Origin: Oscillospiraceae bacterium
GTDB lineage: Bacteria > Bacillota > Clostridia > Oscillospirales > CAG-272
DNA length: 64,000 nt
Direction: 5' to 3'
Assembly (NCBI GenBank): GCA_015063325.1
Contig: SVUK01000012.1
Coordinates: forward strand, 32,460-96,459
The translations under genes were made by a program, and so were the position numbers. Shown here piece after piece: positions 8,789-17,928 of this stretch (its first letter is position 1; the number at the start of each line of letters is the position of its first letter). A model generated the notes under the pieces. The model had not been told where the DNA came from. It did not search any database and was given only the letters and a program-made list of their open reading frames with translations.

Positions 8789-9976
8789 ATGAAAAAAATT
8801 GCAATCGTCACATGGACGCGCGGCTGTAATTACGGAACGATTTTGCAGGCGTATTCACTTTCCGATTTTCTCAATAAAAACGGGAATGACGCCGTTTTAT
8901 TGGATGATTCCAAGCTTAACCAACAGTTTGAAAGCAATCAACCCGGCAAAGAAAAAAGCCTTGTTTTGCCGACGAAACAGGAAGGAAAAATCATTCGTTT
9001 GCTGAAGAAAATCAAAAAGGCAATCGGCGTTTTCCTTTCCCCGAAAAAAAGAAGAGAGTATCGGAACGAACGCGTTTTTGAAGAGGCAAGTCAGCAAAAA
9101 TTACTGGCGTTCCGGGCATTCAAGAAAGAATATCTCAAACAAACCAACCCGATGGGAGAGGACGAGCTGGAGTCGGTTGGCAAAGAATATGACGTCTATA
9201 TTTGCGGAAGCGACCAAATTTGGACCTACCGATCGGATCGCGTTGCAAACTATTATTATCTTGGGTTTACGGCAAATGAAAAGCAACGCGTCGCATACGC
9301 GCCTTGTATCGGAGAGCAGAAATTCCCGGCGGAGAGTATTCTGCTGTTGCGGCAGCTTCTCGCGCGATTTTCCGCCATTTCCATGAGGGATGAACACGGC
9401 GCGACCTTGTTGAAGAAGCTTACCGAGCAAGAGATTGCAATCGTCACCGATCCGGTGCTTTTGAAAACAAAAGAAGATTGGATTTCTGATTTCTCGTTGT
9501 CCGAAAGCGGAGAAAAATATCTTTTGTGCTACTTGTTGGGAAAGCACAAGTGGTATGAGAAAAAAATCAAACGCATTTCCAAACGGCTGAAATTGCCGAT
9601 TCGGTGGATCCCCGTCAATCCGGAGCAAGCCTCCTTTTTGAAATTCGGAGAGGGACCTTGCGGACCGCGCGAATTTTTGGAGTTGTTCCGCAATGCAAGC
9701 TTTGTTTGCACCGATTCGTATCACGGAACGCTGTTTTCGTTGATTTTTGAAAAACAGTTTGTCAATTTTGAAAGATATACCAACGAGGAAAATTCCCAAA
9801 ACCAGCGGTTTTATTCGATTTATCGCAAGCTTTGCCTGCCGAACCGGCTGTTGACCGAAGCCGACCCGGTTGACGAACTGCCGGCAATCCCATACGATTC
9901 GGTCAGGAAAAAAATGGAACAGTGCCGGAAAGATTCACAAGCTTTTTTGTTCAACGCATTGGAGGTTAAGCAATGA
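8789..9976 (+). CDS. Polysaccharide pyruvyl transferase family protein
   Basis: This 395-aa protein has the start and end motifs of the polysaccharide pyruvyltransferase family (CsaB, ExoV and WcaK relatives). KIAIVTWTRGCNYGTILQAY at the N-terminus contains the family NYG loop, YICGSDQIW near residue 135 is a conserved segment, and CTDSYHGTLFSLIF near residue 310 holds the family D-S-x-H-G motif. Members transfer pyruvate from phosphoenolpyruvate to form ketals on sugars; some relatives in such loci have unproven donors. GGAGG lies just before the ATG. It overlaps the next glycosyltransferase by four bases. Confidence 0.82.
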   Translation: MKKIAIVTWTRGCNYGTILQAYSLSDFLNKNGNDAVLLDDSKLNQQFESNQPGKEKSLVLPTKQEGKIIRLLKKIKKAIGVFLSPKKRREYRNERVFEEASQQKLLAFRAFKKEYLKQTNPMGEDELESVGKEYDVYICGSDQIWTYRSDRVANYYYLGFTANEKQRVAYAPCIGEQKFPAESILLLRQLLARFSAISMRDEHGATLLKKLTEQEIAIVTDPVLLKTKEDWISDFSLSESGEKYLLCYLLGKHKWYEKKIKRISKRLKLPIRWIPVNPEQASFLKFGEGPCGPREFLELFRNASFVCTDSYHGTLFSLIFEKQFVNFERYTNEENSQNQRFYSIYRKLCLPNRLLTEADPVDELPAIPYDSVRKKMEQCRKDSQAFLFNALEVKQ

Positions 9977-10899
9977 AAAAAGGATTGGTTTCAGTGATCA
10001 TTCCAACATATAAACGTGAGCCTGCCATGCTTCGCCGTGCATTGGAGAGCGTGGCGAACCAAACATATCAACAGTTGGAAGTGTTTGTTGTGGACGATAG
10101 TCCAAATGACTTTCCGCTGCGAAATGCTGTCAAAGAAACGGTGCTTTCTTTTGGAAGTAGGATATCTATTCGGTATATTCCGCACTCGGAAAGCCGCGGC
10201 GGCTCCGCAGCGCGCAACACCGGAATTTTTACGTCCGAGGGCGAATTTCTTGCTTTTTTGGACGATGATGACGAATGGTTGCCGGAAAAAATCGAAAAAC
10301 AGTTGGCGGCGTTTGCCGATCCTAAAGTGGGGTTGGTATATTGTCGGGAATATATTGTGAATGCCGAAACAGGAGAAAAAAGTGTTGGCGAACGAAATTA
10401 TCACAAGGGCAAGGTTTTCCGCTATCTGATTACCGATAATTTTATCGGGGGTGCCTCTTTTGTCGTGGTCAGAAGAGAAGCAATTGATCGTTGCGGAGCG
10501 TTCGCTCCTGTGCGTTCGGCACAGGATGCAGAGTTGTTTTTGCGCATCTGCCAAAAATATAAAGTCGCTTTTGTGGACAAACCGCTTTTGAATTATTATG
10601 TCAATCATGGAGCGGAGCGCATTACGTTAAATCCATATAATAAGCGGCAAGGGTTTGAATATATCAATAAAAAATATCGTTTTTATCTGTTGTTTCATCC
10701 GTTCAAAAAGGCAATCAGGTTGCAGAAATTACTGTTGCCGTATCAAGCCACAGACCAAAAGCTGTATCGAAAAACACTTTTGAAAATTATGATGCTCAAT
10801 CCGTTTCGAGTTCGGGAAAATCTTGATTATTTTCACGAATGGAAAAAGGCAAAGGCAAATGCCGCAAAAGAAAAAAATAAAGCGGGGGGCGCAATTTGA
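9973..10899 (+). CDS. GT2 family glycosyltransferase
   Basis: This is a 308-aa family 2 glycosyltransferase. VSVIIPTYKREPAML and VDDSPND form the donor loop, LDDDDEW near residue 95 is the DXD-like metal site, and SAQDAELFLR near residue 178 carries the ED-like region. The VDDSPND loop differs from the VDDGSTD form of the other GT2 genes here, so it belongs to a different subfamily. It is coupled by ATGA to the pyruvyltransferase gene. From here to about 12850 the DNA is visibly richer in A and T than the flanking genes. Confidence 0.84.
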   Translation: MKKGLVSVIIPTYKREPAMLRRALESVANQTYQQLEVFVVDDSPNDFPLRNAVKETVLSFGSRISIRYIPHSESRGGSAARNTGIFTSEGEFLAFLDDDDEWLPEKIEKQLAAFADPKVGLVYCREYIVNAETGEKSVGERNYHKGKVFRYLITDNFIGGASFVVVRREAIDRCGAFAPVRSAQDAELFLRICQKYKVAFVDKPLLNYYVNHGAERITLNPYNKRQGFEYINKKYRFYLLFHPFKKAIRLQKLLLPYQATDQKLYRKTLLKIMMLNPFRVRENLDYFHEWKKAKANAAKEKNKAGGAI

Positions 10900-11921
10900 T
10901 GATTTCCAAATATGTGACTATCGTCGTTCCGGCATATAATACAAGACAATGGTTGGAATGTTGTATACATTCTATTCTGGCACAAACTTATACAAATTTT
11001 GAGGTGCTTTTAATTGATGACGGTTCCACGGATGGTACCGGCGATTTGTGTGATCAATTTGCGCTTTCCGACCCAAGAATAAAAGTGATTCACAAAAAAA
11101 ACGGAGGATTGTCTGACGCAAGGAATACAGGTTTACGTGCCGCATCTGGCGAATATATTACTTTCGTTGACAGTGATGACTGGATTCATCCCCAAATGCT
11201 TCAAACGTTGTTGTACGGAATTGAAAAAGAGAACGCGGACCTTTCCATGGGATTTATTCAGAACATGGATTCATTTAGCATTCCAACCAATGAGTTGGAT
11301 GAAACGGCGTATTCTGTTAGAAACCGGGAAGAATATTGGCATTTGGGCTATGAAAAAGCACCGGTCGGTCGGCAGTTTACCATGTGTCCGGCAAAACTAT
11401 ATCGGATTTCGTTTTTAACGGGATTGTCTTTTTTAGAAGGTGTTACGCATGAAGATGTTTTCTGGTCGGCGGATTATGCACAAAAAGTTCATAAGGCAAT
11501 CATTTATTCGGTTCCCGTTTACTTTTATTATCAACGACCTGGTAGCATCATGCATACAACCAAGCCAAAAGAAGTGCGCGACCAACTCAACGCGTGTCTT
11601 TATAAACTGAAAATCTGTGTTTCAAAGTTTCCGGATCAAGCGCAGGAAGGAAGAATTAAATTTTTGGAATTTTTCTTCGTAACGGCGAATCGAAGTTTAG
11701 AGTTGGCAAAAGAGGATAGATCCATTGTCCGTTGTTGGCTTTTGAAAAATCGCAGAGAAGTGGTGCGTTGCCTTCGCCCGGCGTTGACATCAGGTCAAAA
11801 ATGCACGTTGCTTTTTCTTCCAGTGCTTCCAAATTTTATTTTTTTGAAGCTTTTGGATTATCGGTTGGATATTAGTGCCTATTTCAAAAAGCATTTTCAA
11901 AAAAAGAAAGAGATTGTATGA
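10899..11921 (+). CDS. GT2 family glycosyltransferase
   Basis: This is a 340-aa family 2 glycosyltransferase. VTIVVPAYNTRQWLECC, IDDGSTDGTG and VDSDDWI are the donor and metal-binding motifs, and THEDVFWS near residue 185 is the ED motif. The start is the ATG at 10899, which shares its A with the previous stop (TGATG) behind a G-run at 10883-10889. AT-rich codons are frequent (AAT, TTT, GAT), unlike the ugd and capE-like genes downstream, suggesting separate ancestry within the locus. It overlaps the ATP-grasp gene by four bases. Confidence 0.84.
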   Translation: MISKYVTIVVPAYNTRQWLECCIHSILAQTYTNFEVLLIDDGSTDGTGDLCDQFALSDPRIKVIHKKNGGLSDARNTGLRAASGEYITFVDSDDWIHPQMLQTLLYGIEKENADLSMGFIQNMDSFSIPTNELDETAYSVRNREEYWHLGYEKAPVGRQFTMCPAKLYRISFLTGLSFLEGVTHEDVFWSADYAQKVHKAIIYSVPVYFYYQRPGSIMHTTKPKEVRDQLNACLYKLKICVSKFPDQAQEGRIKFLEFFFVTANRSLELAKEDRSIVRCWLLKNRREVVRCLRPALTSGQKCTLLFLPVLPNFIFLKLLDYRLDISAYFKKHFQKKKEIV

Positions 11922-12850
11922 AAAAATTTTTTCTATTTTTCAAGAATCGAATTGTCGATCCGATAAAAGAGAATCGAGTTCGGAAATATCAGCAAAAAAT
12001 GGAGATTTATGCAAAAACCGATCCCGAAAAATGCTGTCGATTCTTTTATAAAAAGAAGACGGGAGAACGGTTAAATTTAAAAAGCCCGAGAACCTTGAGT
12101 GAAAAGATTCAATGGTTAAAATTACATGAAATTTTGCCTCGATTGCCGCTATATACACAATGCGCTGATAAATATCGCGTACGAGATTTTGTTTCTGACC
12201 GAGGATATGCAGATATTCTTGTTCCGCTTATCGGTGTATATGATTCTCCCGATCAAATTGATTTTGCCGAGCTTTCGGATCAATTCGTTTTGAAAGCCAA
12301 TAATTCCTCAGGACAGAATTTGATCGTCAAAGATAAGTCCAAACTGAATTGGCAAGAAACAAAAAAGATATTGTCTTCATGGTTGGCTACTGAGTATTGG
12401 CTTGCCGGTGGCGAATGGCAATATCGTGATATTCCTAAAAAGATTATTTGCGAAGAATATCTTTCATCAAATAGTGGAGAGCTTGTAGACTATAAGTTTT
12501 TTTGCTATGATGGAAAGGTAGAGTATTTAGATGTTTGGGTAGATCATGGAATCGGATCCCGTCCGCTTTACATTTATTTGGATAAGAATTTGCAACCGGT
12601 TCCTTTTAACAAAGATACCATTGCGTTCCAAAAAGCCGGTAGGCAGATTACTTTACCCGATAATCTGAACCAGATGTTCCAAATCGCGCAGGATCTTTCC
12701 AAGGGCTTTCCGTTTGTGCGCGTGGATCTATATTCCACAGAGGGGAAAATCTATTTTGGAGAGCTTACTTTTACCCCGTGCGCCGGAGTAGATCCCAATT
12801 ATACGCCGCTTGGTTTGCAAAAATTAGGAGAAGGAATCAAGGCAAAATGA
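11918..12850 (+). CDS. TupA-like ATP-grasp protein
   Basis: This 310-aa protein matches the TupA-like ATP-grasp family, named for a teichuronopeptide gene and often found in polysaccharide loci. The diagnostic stretch is TLSEKIQWLKLHE near residue 62, then YTQCADKYRVRDFV near residue 84, FVLKANNSSGQN near residue 126 (ATP-grasp lysine) and PFVRVDLY near residue 267 with an acidic metal site at FGELTFTP. ATP-grasp enzymes ligate a carboxylate to an amine or similar nucleophile, so it may amidate a uronic acid of the polymer. The UDP-glucose dehydrogenase gene two genes downstream could supply such an acid. Confidence 0.8.
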   Translation: MKKFFLFFKNRIVDPIKENRVRKYQQKMEIYAKTDPEKCCRFFYKKKTGERLNLKSPRTLSEKIQWLKLHEILPRLPLYTQCADKYRVRDFVSDRGYADILVPLIGVYDSPDQIDFAELSDQFVLKANNSSGQNLIVKDKSKLNWQETKKILSSWLATEYWLAGGEWQYRDIPKKIICEEYLSSNSGELVDYKFFCYDGKVEYLDVWVDHGIGSRPLYIYLDKNLQPVPFNKDTIAFQKAGRQITLPDNLNQMFQIAQDLSKGFPFVRVDLYSTEGKIYFGELTFTPCAGVDPNYTPLGLQKLGEGIKAK

Positions 12851-13374
12851 GAAATTTGAGAACGGCATGGAAAAACCTACGTTATAAGATGAAATATCGG
12901 CGCGCTTACAAAATCAAGCCGACGCTGTTGGAATCCGGTTCCAATATCAAATTGATTCAATCCGGTTCTATCTTGGGCGGTGAAAACATTCGCCTGAGAG
13001 CGAATACCAACCTTGTTTCCATTGGAGGAGCGATTTTGCTCGGCAATTCGGTTTTTTTCAATCGAAACTGCAACCTCGTTTGCCGGGAAAAAATTACCGT
13101 TGGAAACAGCGTTTCCTTCGGGCATAACGTCTGCGTGATTGACCACGACCATGTTTTCGGATGGAACGGGATTTCCCCAACCGAGTATCGAACGGGGGAA
13201 ATTGTGATTGAGGAGGGCTGCTGGATCGGAGCCAACGTTGTCATTTTGCGCGGAACGCATATCGGAGCGTTTTCGGTCATCGGCGCCGGGTGCGTGGTAA
13301 AAGGAAAAATTCCGCCCCATTCGCTTGTAACAGGCAGTCGGGATTTAAAAATAAAAGAGATTATTCAAAAATAG
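12847..13374 (+). CDS. Hexapeptide-repeat acyltransferase (sugar O-acetyltransferase-like)
   Basis: This 175-aa protein folds as a left-handed beta helix, judged by hexapeptide repeats from about residue 35 to 165 (IRLRAN, ILLGNS, ITVGNSVSFG, IVIEEGCWIGANVVI, SVIGAGCVV). IDHDHVF near residue 98 supplies the active-site histidine region of WbbJ/VatD-type acetyltransferases. The start is the ATG at 12847, overlapping the ATP-grasp stop (ATGA); the frame is open further upstream inside that gene. It is a soluble acetyl-CoA-dependent enzyme and so differs from the two membrane acyltransferases. The acceptor sugar is unknown. Confidence 0.84.
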   Translation: MRNLRTAWKNLRYKMKYRRAYKIKPTLLESGSNIKLIQSGSILGGENIRLRANTNLVSIGGAILLGNSVFFNRNCNLVCREKITVGNSVSFGHNVCVIDHDHVFGWNGISPTEYRTGEIVIEEGCWIGANVVILRGTHIGAFSVIGAGCVVKGKIPPHSLVTGSRDLKIKEIIQK

Positions 13375-13393
13375 ATAGAATAAAGGAGACAAT

Positions 13394-14632
13394 ATGAAAC
13401 TTGCAGTTGCAGGAACCGGATATGTCGGGCTTTCGCTGGCGGTGCTGTTGTCACAGCGCCATCAGGTCACGGCGGTGGACATTCTGCCCGAAAAGGTGGA
13501 ACTCATCAACCAAAAAAAATCCCCCATTCAGGATGAATACATCGAAAAATACCTTGCCGAAAAGGAGCTGAACCTGACGGCAACGCTGGACGCCGAATCG
13601 GCTTACAAGGACGCCGAATTTGTCATCATCGCCGCGCCCACCAACTACGACAGCAAAAAGAACTTTTTTGACACGTCCGCGGTCGAAGCAGTCATTGACG
13701 TTGTCATGCGCGTCAACCCCAAGGCGACCATGGTCATCAAATCCACTATTCCGGTCGGCTATACCAAGTCCATCCGCGAAAAAACGGGGAGCAAAAACAT
13801 TCTGTTTAGCCCCGAATTTTTGCGCGAGAGCAAAGCGCTTTATGACAATCTTTACCCCTCGCGCATCATCGTCGGCACCGATCCTGCGGACGCCGAACTG
13901 ACGAAAAAAGCCGAAAACTTTGCCGCACTTCTCAAAGAGGCGTCGCTCAAAGAGGACGTTCCGACATTGGTCATGGGCTTTACCGAGGCGGAGGCGGTCA
14001 AACTGTTTGCCAACACCTATCTTGCCCTGCGCGTTTCCTATTTCAACGAGCTGGATACCTATGCCGAAATGAAGGGGCTGGACACCAAAAAGATCATCGA
14101 CGGCGTCTGCCTCGATCCCCGGATCGGCTCACATTATAATAACCCATCCTTCGGCTACGGCGGCTACTGCTTGCCAAAGGACACCAAACAACTGCTTGCC
14201 AACTACGACGAGGTCCCCGAAAACCTGATCCGCGCCATTGTGGAAAGCAACCGCACCCGGAAAGATTTTATTGCCGACCGCATTCTGGAAAAAGCCGGCT
14301 ACTACGCCTATTCCGAAAACAACGAGTTTTCCGAGGATCGGGAAAAAGAGGTCACCGTTGGCGTTTACCGTCTGACTATGAAGAGCAATTCGGATAACTT
14401 TCGGCAAAGCGCCATTCAGGGCGTCATGAAGCGGATCAAGGCAAAGGGGGTCCGCGTCATCATTTACGAGCCGACGTTGTCGGACGGCGAAACCTTCTTC
14501 GGCAGTGGGGTGGTCAACGACTTAGCAAAATTCAAAAAAGAGAGCAATGTCATCCTTGCCAATCGCTTTGACGAAGCCCTTGCCGATGTTGCCGATAAAG
14601 TTTATACACGCGATTTGTACGGAAGAGATTGA
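13394..14632 (+). CDS. ugd: UDP-glucose 6-dehydrogenase
   Basis: This 412-aa protein oxidises a UDP-hexose (probably UDP-glucose) twice with NAD to the uronate. The N-terminal [19 protein letters not shown] is the Rossmann loop, KSTIPVGYT near residue 118 and [11 protein letters not shown] near residue 137 are family motifs, and [13 protein letters not shown] near residue 258 holds the catalytic cysteine. AAGGAG precedes the ATG. The product would be a uronic acid donor that the ATP-grasp protein could modify. Its GC-richer codons match capE-like and capG-like genes further down and contrast with the AT-rich glycosyltransferases before it. Confidence 0.93.
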   Translation: MKLAVAGTGYVGLSLAVLLSQRHQVTAVDILPEKVELINQKKSPIQDEYIEKYLAEKELNLTATLDAESAYKDAEFVIIAAPTNYDSKKNFFDTSAVEAVIDVVMRVNPKATMVIKSTIPVGYTKSIREKTGSKNILFSPEFLRESKALYDNLYPSRIIVGTDPADAELTKKAENFAALLKEASLKEDVPTLVMGFTEAEAVKLFANTYLALRVSYFNELDTYAEMKGLDTKKIIDGVCLDPRIGSHYNNPSFGYGGYCLPKDTKQLLANYDEVPENLIRAIVESNRTRKDFIADRILEKAGYYAYSENNEFSEDREKEVTVGVYRLTMKSNSDNFRQSAIQGVMKRIKAKGVRVIIYEPTLSDGETFFGSGVVNDLAKFKKESNVILANRFDEALADVADKVYTRDLYGRD

Positions 14633-14657
14633 AATTAAACGCTGAATAGGTTATAAT
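14629..14657 (+). promoter_or_regulatory. Internal sigma-A promoter before the export ABC genes
   Basis: TTGAAA at 14629-14634 and TATAAT at 14652-14657 are separated by exactly 17 bp. The -35 box overlaps the last codons and stop of ugd. It could drive wzm, wzt and downstream genes independently of the upstream operon. Confidence 0.7.
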
Positions 14658-14705
14658 ACATTTTATAGGTTATCTTTTATAGATCATCAAAGCTAAGGAG
14701 AACAC

Positions 14706-15554
14706 ATGGAAAAGAAATGGACGGCTGTCATTAAGCCGAAAAAGAAAGCATTTGAACTAAATTTGAGGGAGACCTTCAAATATCGTGACCTGATCTGGCT
14801 TTTCGTGACCAGAGATTTTAAAACGCGTTATAAGCAGACGATTTTGGGTCCGCTTTGGTTTATCATTCAACCGCTCATGGCGTCGGTCATTCATACGTTG
14901 GTGTTCGGACAGATTGCCGGACTTTCCACCGACGGCGTTCCGCAGTTTCTGTTTTATCTTGCCGGCTCCATCTCCTGGGGGCTTTTCTCGGGTGCACTGA
15001 CGGCAACCTCCAACACGTTCGTTTCAAACGCCCATGTGTTCGGCAAAGTTTATTTTCCGCGGTTGGTAACGCCGATTGCAACCTCCGTTACGCAGATATT
15101 CAATTTCCTGATCCAATTTGCCATTTTCGGCGGAACGGCACTGGTATTCTTCTTCCTGCCGGATGAGCATTTCCGGGTTACCTGGGTAGCGGCGCTTACA
15201 CCGGTTTTGATCGCGCAGCTTGCGCTGCTCGGTTTGGGCTTTGGCATCATCATCTCCTCGCTGACGACAAAATACCGCGACCTGCAGGTGCTGGTCAGCT
15301 TCGGCGTTTCACTTTGGATGTATATCACGCCTGTCGTCTATAGCTCTAATACCATTGGGCAGGGAAAACTTTATACTTTAACCATGCTCAATCCGGTCTC
15401 TCCGATCGTGGAGTTGTTCAAGTACGGTTGGTTGGGCGCAGGCGCAACACCGTGGCTCTATTGGGGCATCAGCTGGATTACAACCTTTGTCGTCTTGATT
15501 TTGGGAATTGCAATTTTCAACAAAATCGAAAAGAACTTTATGGATACGGTCTGA
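14706..15554 (+). CDS. Polysaccharide export ABC transporter permease (Wzm/TagG type)
   Basis: This 282-aa membrane protein is an ABC-2 type permease. KYRDLIWLFVTRDFKTRYKQT and LGPLWFIIQPLM near the N-terminus are the interfacial and first-membrane-helix motifs of Wzm/TagG/RfbA permeases, followed by about six hydrophobic helices and the late TMLNPVSPIVELF motif. With the next gene it would flip a finished, lipid-linked glycopolymer to the outer face. AAGGAG precedes the ATG, and it has its own promoter at 14629. The presence of this pair suggests ABC-dependent export; no Wzy-type polymerase or Wzx flippase is visible in the window. Confidence 0.9.
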   Translation: MEKKWTAVIKPKKKAFELNLRETFKYRDLIWLFVTRDFKTRYKQTILGPLWFIIQPLMASVIHTLVFGQIAGLSTDGVPQFLFYLAGSISWGLFSGALTATSNTFVSNAHVFGKVYFPRLVTPIATSVTQIFNFLIQFAIFGGTALVFFFLPDEHFRVTWVAALTPVLIAQLALLGLGFGIIISSLTTKYRDLQVLVSFGVSLWMYITPVVYSSNTIGQGKLYTLTMLNPVSPIVELFKYGWLGAGATPWLYWGISWITTFVVLILGIAIFNKIEKNFMDTV

Positions 15555-15569
15555 TAAAAGGGGTACATC

Positions 15570-16829
15570 ATGATAGAAGAAAAAGATATTGCAATACAAA
15601 TTACAGGATTGAAAAAGCGCTACCGCCTGGGCACCATTGGCGGTGGAACCTTGGCGGGCGACCTGCAAAGCTGGTGGGCGCGCGTGCGGCATAAAGAAGA
15701 CCCCAATGCCAAAATTGGATCGAAAACCTATGGAAAAAATGAGACCTTTATGGCGCTGGACGGCATTGACCTGACCGTTTATAAGGGCGAGCGCGTTGGC
15801 ATCATCGGGCATAACGGCGCAGGAAAATCCACCCTCTTAAAACTGCTTTCTCGCGTCACAGGTCCCACCGAAGGAGAAATCAAACTGGACGGCCGAATTT
15901 CCAGTATGCTGGAAGTCGGCACCGGTTTTAACGGCGAGTTGACCGGCAGAGAAAACATCTACCTCAACGGTGCCATTCTCGGCATGACCAAAGCCGAGAT
16001 TGACGGCAAGATTGACCAGATTATCGAGTTCTCCGAGTGCGCCAAATTCATTGATACGCCGGTTAAGCGATATTCCTCGGGTATGTACGTCAAGCTGGCG
16101 TTTGCCGTGGCTTCCCACCTGGATTCCGAAATTCTGATCATGGACGAAGTTTTGGCTGTCGGGGATATGGCGTTCCAGAAAAAGTGCCTGGAAAAGATGA
16201 GCCAGGTCTCGCAGGACGAGGGAAGAACCATTCTTTACGTTTCCCACAATATGAACACCATTCGTCAGCTCTGCGACCGCTGCGTGGTTATGGATCACGG
16301 CAAAATCGTCTTCAACGGCGAAGTGGAAGAGGCGATTGGAATTTACATGAAAGAAAAGCAGGTCTTTTCCGATTTTCTTGACACGTCAAACGAAAAAAGG
16401 TCCTCTTACCTGGGGCAAAACTTAAAGGTAAAAGTGGAGTATATCAAAAAGCTGGATGTTCCCGAGGAGCAGCGGAATAGTGCCCTTCCTTTCGAGATCA
16501 AGATTTCCAGTACGGAATCGGTCAGCAATTTCCGGGTTCGCTTTGAAATCGGTCGAATGGGGCGCGGGGTTGCAATTTCGCTGACAGACCGGCTCTATCA
16601 AATTGAAAAAGGTTCGGAACTGATTTTGCGACTCCGGTTGGACATCTCCCAGTTAGTTCCGGCAAGCTACGATACAACCATAGTTTTGTTTGAGGCAGCC
16701 GGTGATAGAAGCATTGACCTTGACTGCGTGCGTTCATTTTCGTTTATCAAGTCGTCGGAGGACGTCACAATGAAATGGAACGAAGCTTGTTGGGGAAATA
16801 TCATTTTAGATGATATGACCGAAATCTAA
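15570..16829 (+). CDS. Polysaccharide export ABC transporter ATPase with Wzt-like C-terminal domain
   Basis: This 419-aa ATPase pairs with the Wzm-like permease 15 bp upstream. GHNGAGKSTLLK near residue 80 is Walker A, YSSGM near residue 168 the signature, LIMDEVLAVGD near residue 190 Walker B, and YVSHN near residue 222 the H-loop. Residues 280-419 lie beyond the nucleotide-binding domain and have the size and position of a Wzt C-terminal carbohydrate-binding domain, which in Gram-negative O-antigen systems recognises a modification at the chain end. This implies that the exporter here may also read a terminal cap on the polymer. Confidence 0.9.
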   Translation: MIEEKDIAIQITGLKKRYRLGTIGGGTLAGDLQSWWARVRHKEDPNAKIGSKTYGKNETFMALDGIDLTVYKGERVGIIGHNGAGKSTLLKLLSRVTGPTEGEIKLDGRISSMLEVGTGFNGELTGRENIYLNGAILGMTKAEIDGKIDQIIEFSECAKFIDTPVKRYSSGMYVKLAFAVASHLDSEILIMDEVLAVGDMAFQKKCLEKMSQVSQDEGRTILYVSHNMNTIRQLCDRCVVMDHGKIVFNGEVEEAIGIYMKEKQVFSDFLDTSNEKRSSYLGQNLKVKVEYIKKLDVPEEQRNSALPFEIKISSTESVSNFRVRFEIGRMGRGVAISLTDRLYQIEKGSELILRLRLDISQLVPASYDTTIVLFEAAGDRSIDLDCVRSFSFIKSSEDVTMKWNEACWGNIILDDMTEI

Positions 16830-16878
16830 CACAGGCACTATTTATCAATTCAATTTTAGAAAGGGAAAACTATCAAAG

Positions 16879-17860
16879 ATGGTTTTTAGCATTATCGTTC
16901 CTGTTTATAACGGTGGAAAAGTATTTGCGCGATTGTTTGGATCCCTGTTTGGAACAGGATTTTCCCATTTCCGAATTTGAAATCATTTGTGTTGACGACG
17001 GCTCCACCGACGGCAGTCTTACCATTCTGCGCGAATACGAGGCGAAATTCCCAAACGTGCGCGTGATCGCCTTTCCGAAAAACAAGGGAGTCAGCGCCGC
17101 GCGCAACGCCGGATTGGAGCAAATGCAGGGCAATTGGTGCCTGTTTCTAGACAGCGACGACTTTTTGGCAGACGGCTGTTTTGCAAAGGCGAAAGCCCTT
17201 CTTTCCGGCAGGGAAGAAACGACGATGCTTTGCATGGGGCAAGCGCGCTTTGAAGAAAAAGGAGATTCGAGGAGCGATTGCATAAAACGCGGCTCCTATT
17301 TCGGCTGTCCCACCGAGCGGTATATCACCAACCGTTTTATCCCGGCTTGTTTAGGGCGGCAATTCCGCTTTCAGGAAAAGATCTACTACGGAGAGGATGA
17401 AATTTTCAGCTTGGAACTGGCGCTGTTAAATCCGCCCGTTCTCCAATTGGAAGAGCCCATGTATTTTTATCGGAGACACGGTGCCTCGGCCATGAATCTA
17501 ACGTCCGAAAAGCGGGCGAAGCGGGTGGATTCGGTGATTCGTTCGGCGGTCTATATCCGCAAAAAATACGGGCTGAAAAACCCGGAGCTAATGCAATTTT
17601 TTAAGGAACGAAATGAAGTTGCCGTAGAGGAACTGATTCGGTTGCCTTTTTCAAAATGGTTTCCGTATTTTTGGCGTATGAGGGCACTCCGGCTTGTGGT
17701 TTGGAAAAGAAACGATCCGAAAGGCAGGGGGAGTCTGGCGGTTTTTTGGAATTGCAGAATTGCCATTTTTAAAAAGGATTTGAAACAGGTAAAAGAAGAA
17801 AAGGGAAGCTTTCGCTCATTCTTATTTGCACTCAAAAACTGGATCAAAATTTTTCGATAG
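16879..17860 (+). pseudogene. GT2 glycosyltransferase interrupted by a single-base frameshift
   Basis: The N-terminus is encoded from ATG 16879 (AAAGGG upstream) as MVFSIIVPVYN, but that frame then stops at 16978-16980. The rest of the enzyme is in another frame from GTG 16913: EKYLRDCLDPCLEQDF, VDDGSTDGSL, LDSDDFL and YGEDEIFS, running 315 aa to 17860. Removing one G of the GG at 16912-16913 would restore VYNVEKYLRD, exactly the pattern seen in the intact GT2 genes here. So the gene is frameshifted by one inserted base. It could be a recent inactivation or an assembly error. The GTG frame alone lacks the first strand of the donor-binding fold. Confidence 0.85.
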
Positions 17861-17928
17861 CAAGGGAACGGACAGAGAAATTTTCATTTTTGTAATCATA
17901 GAAAATAAATTTTAAGGAGCAAACCAAA

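Noticed and set aside
16873..17283. Minus-strand open frame across the frameshifted glycosyltransferase
   Set aside because: It spans the frameshift by chance; the two sense frames together give an unmistakable GT2 signature.
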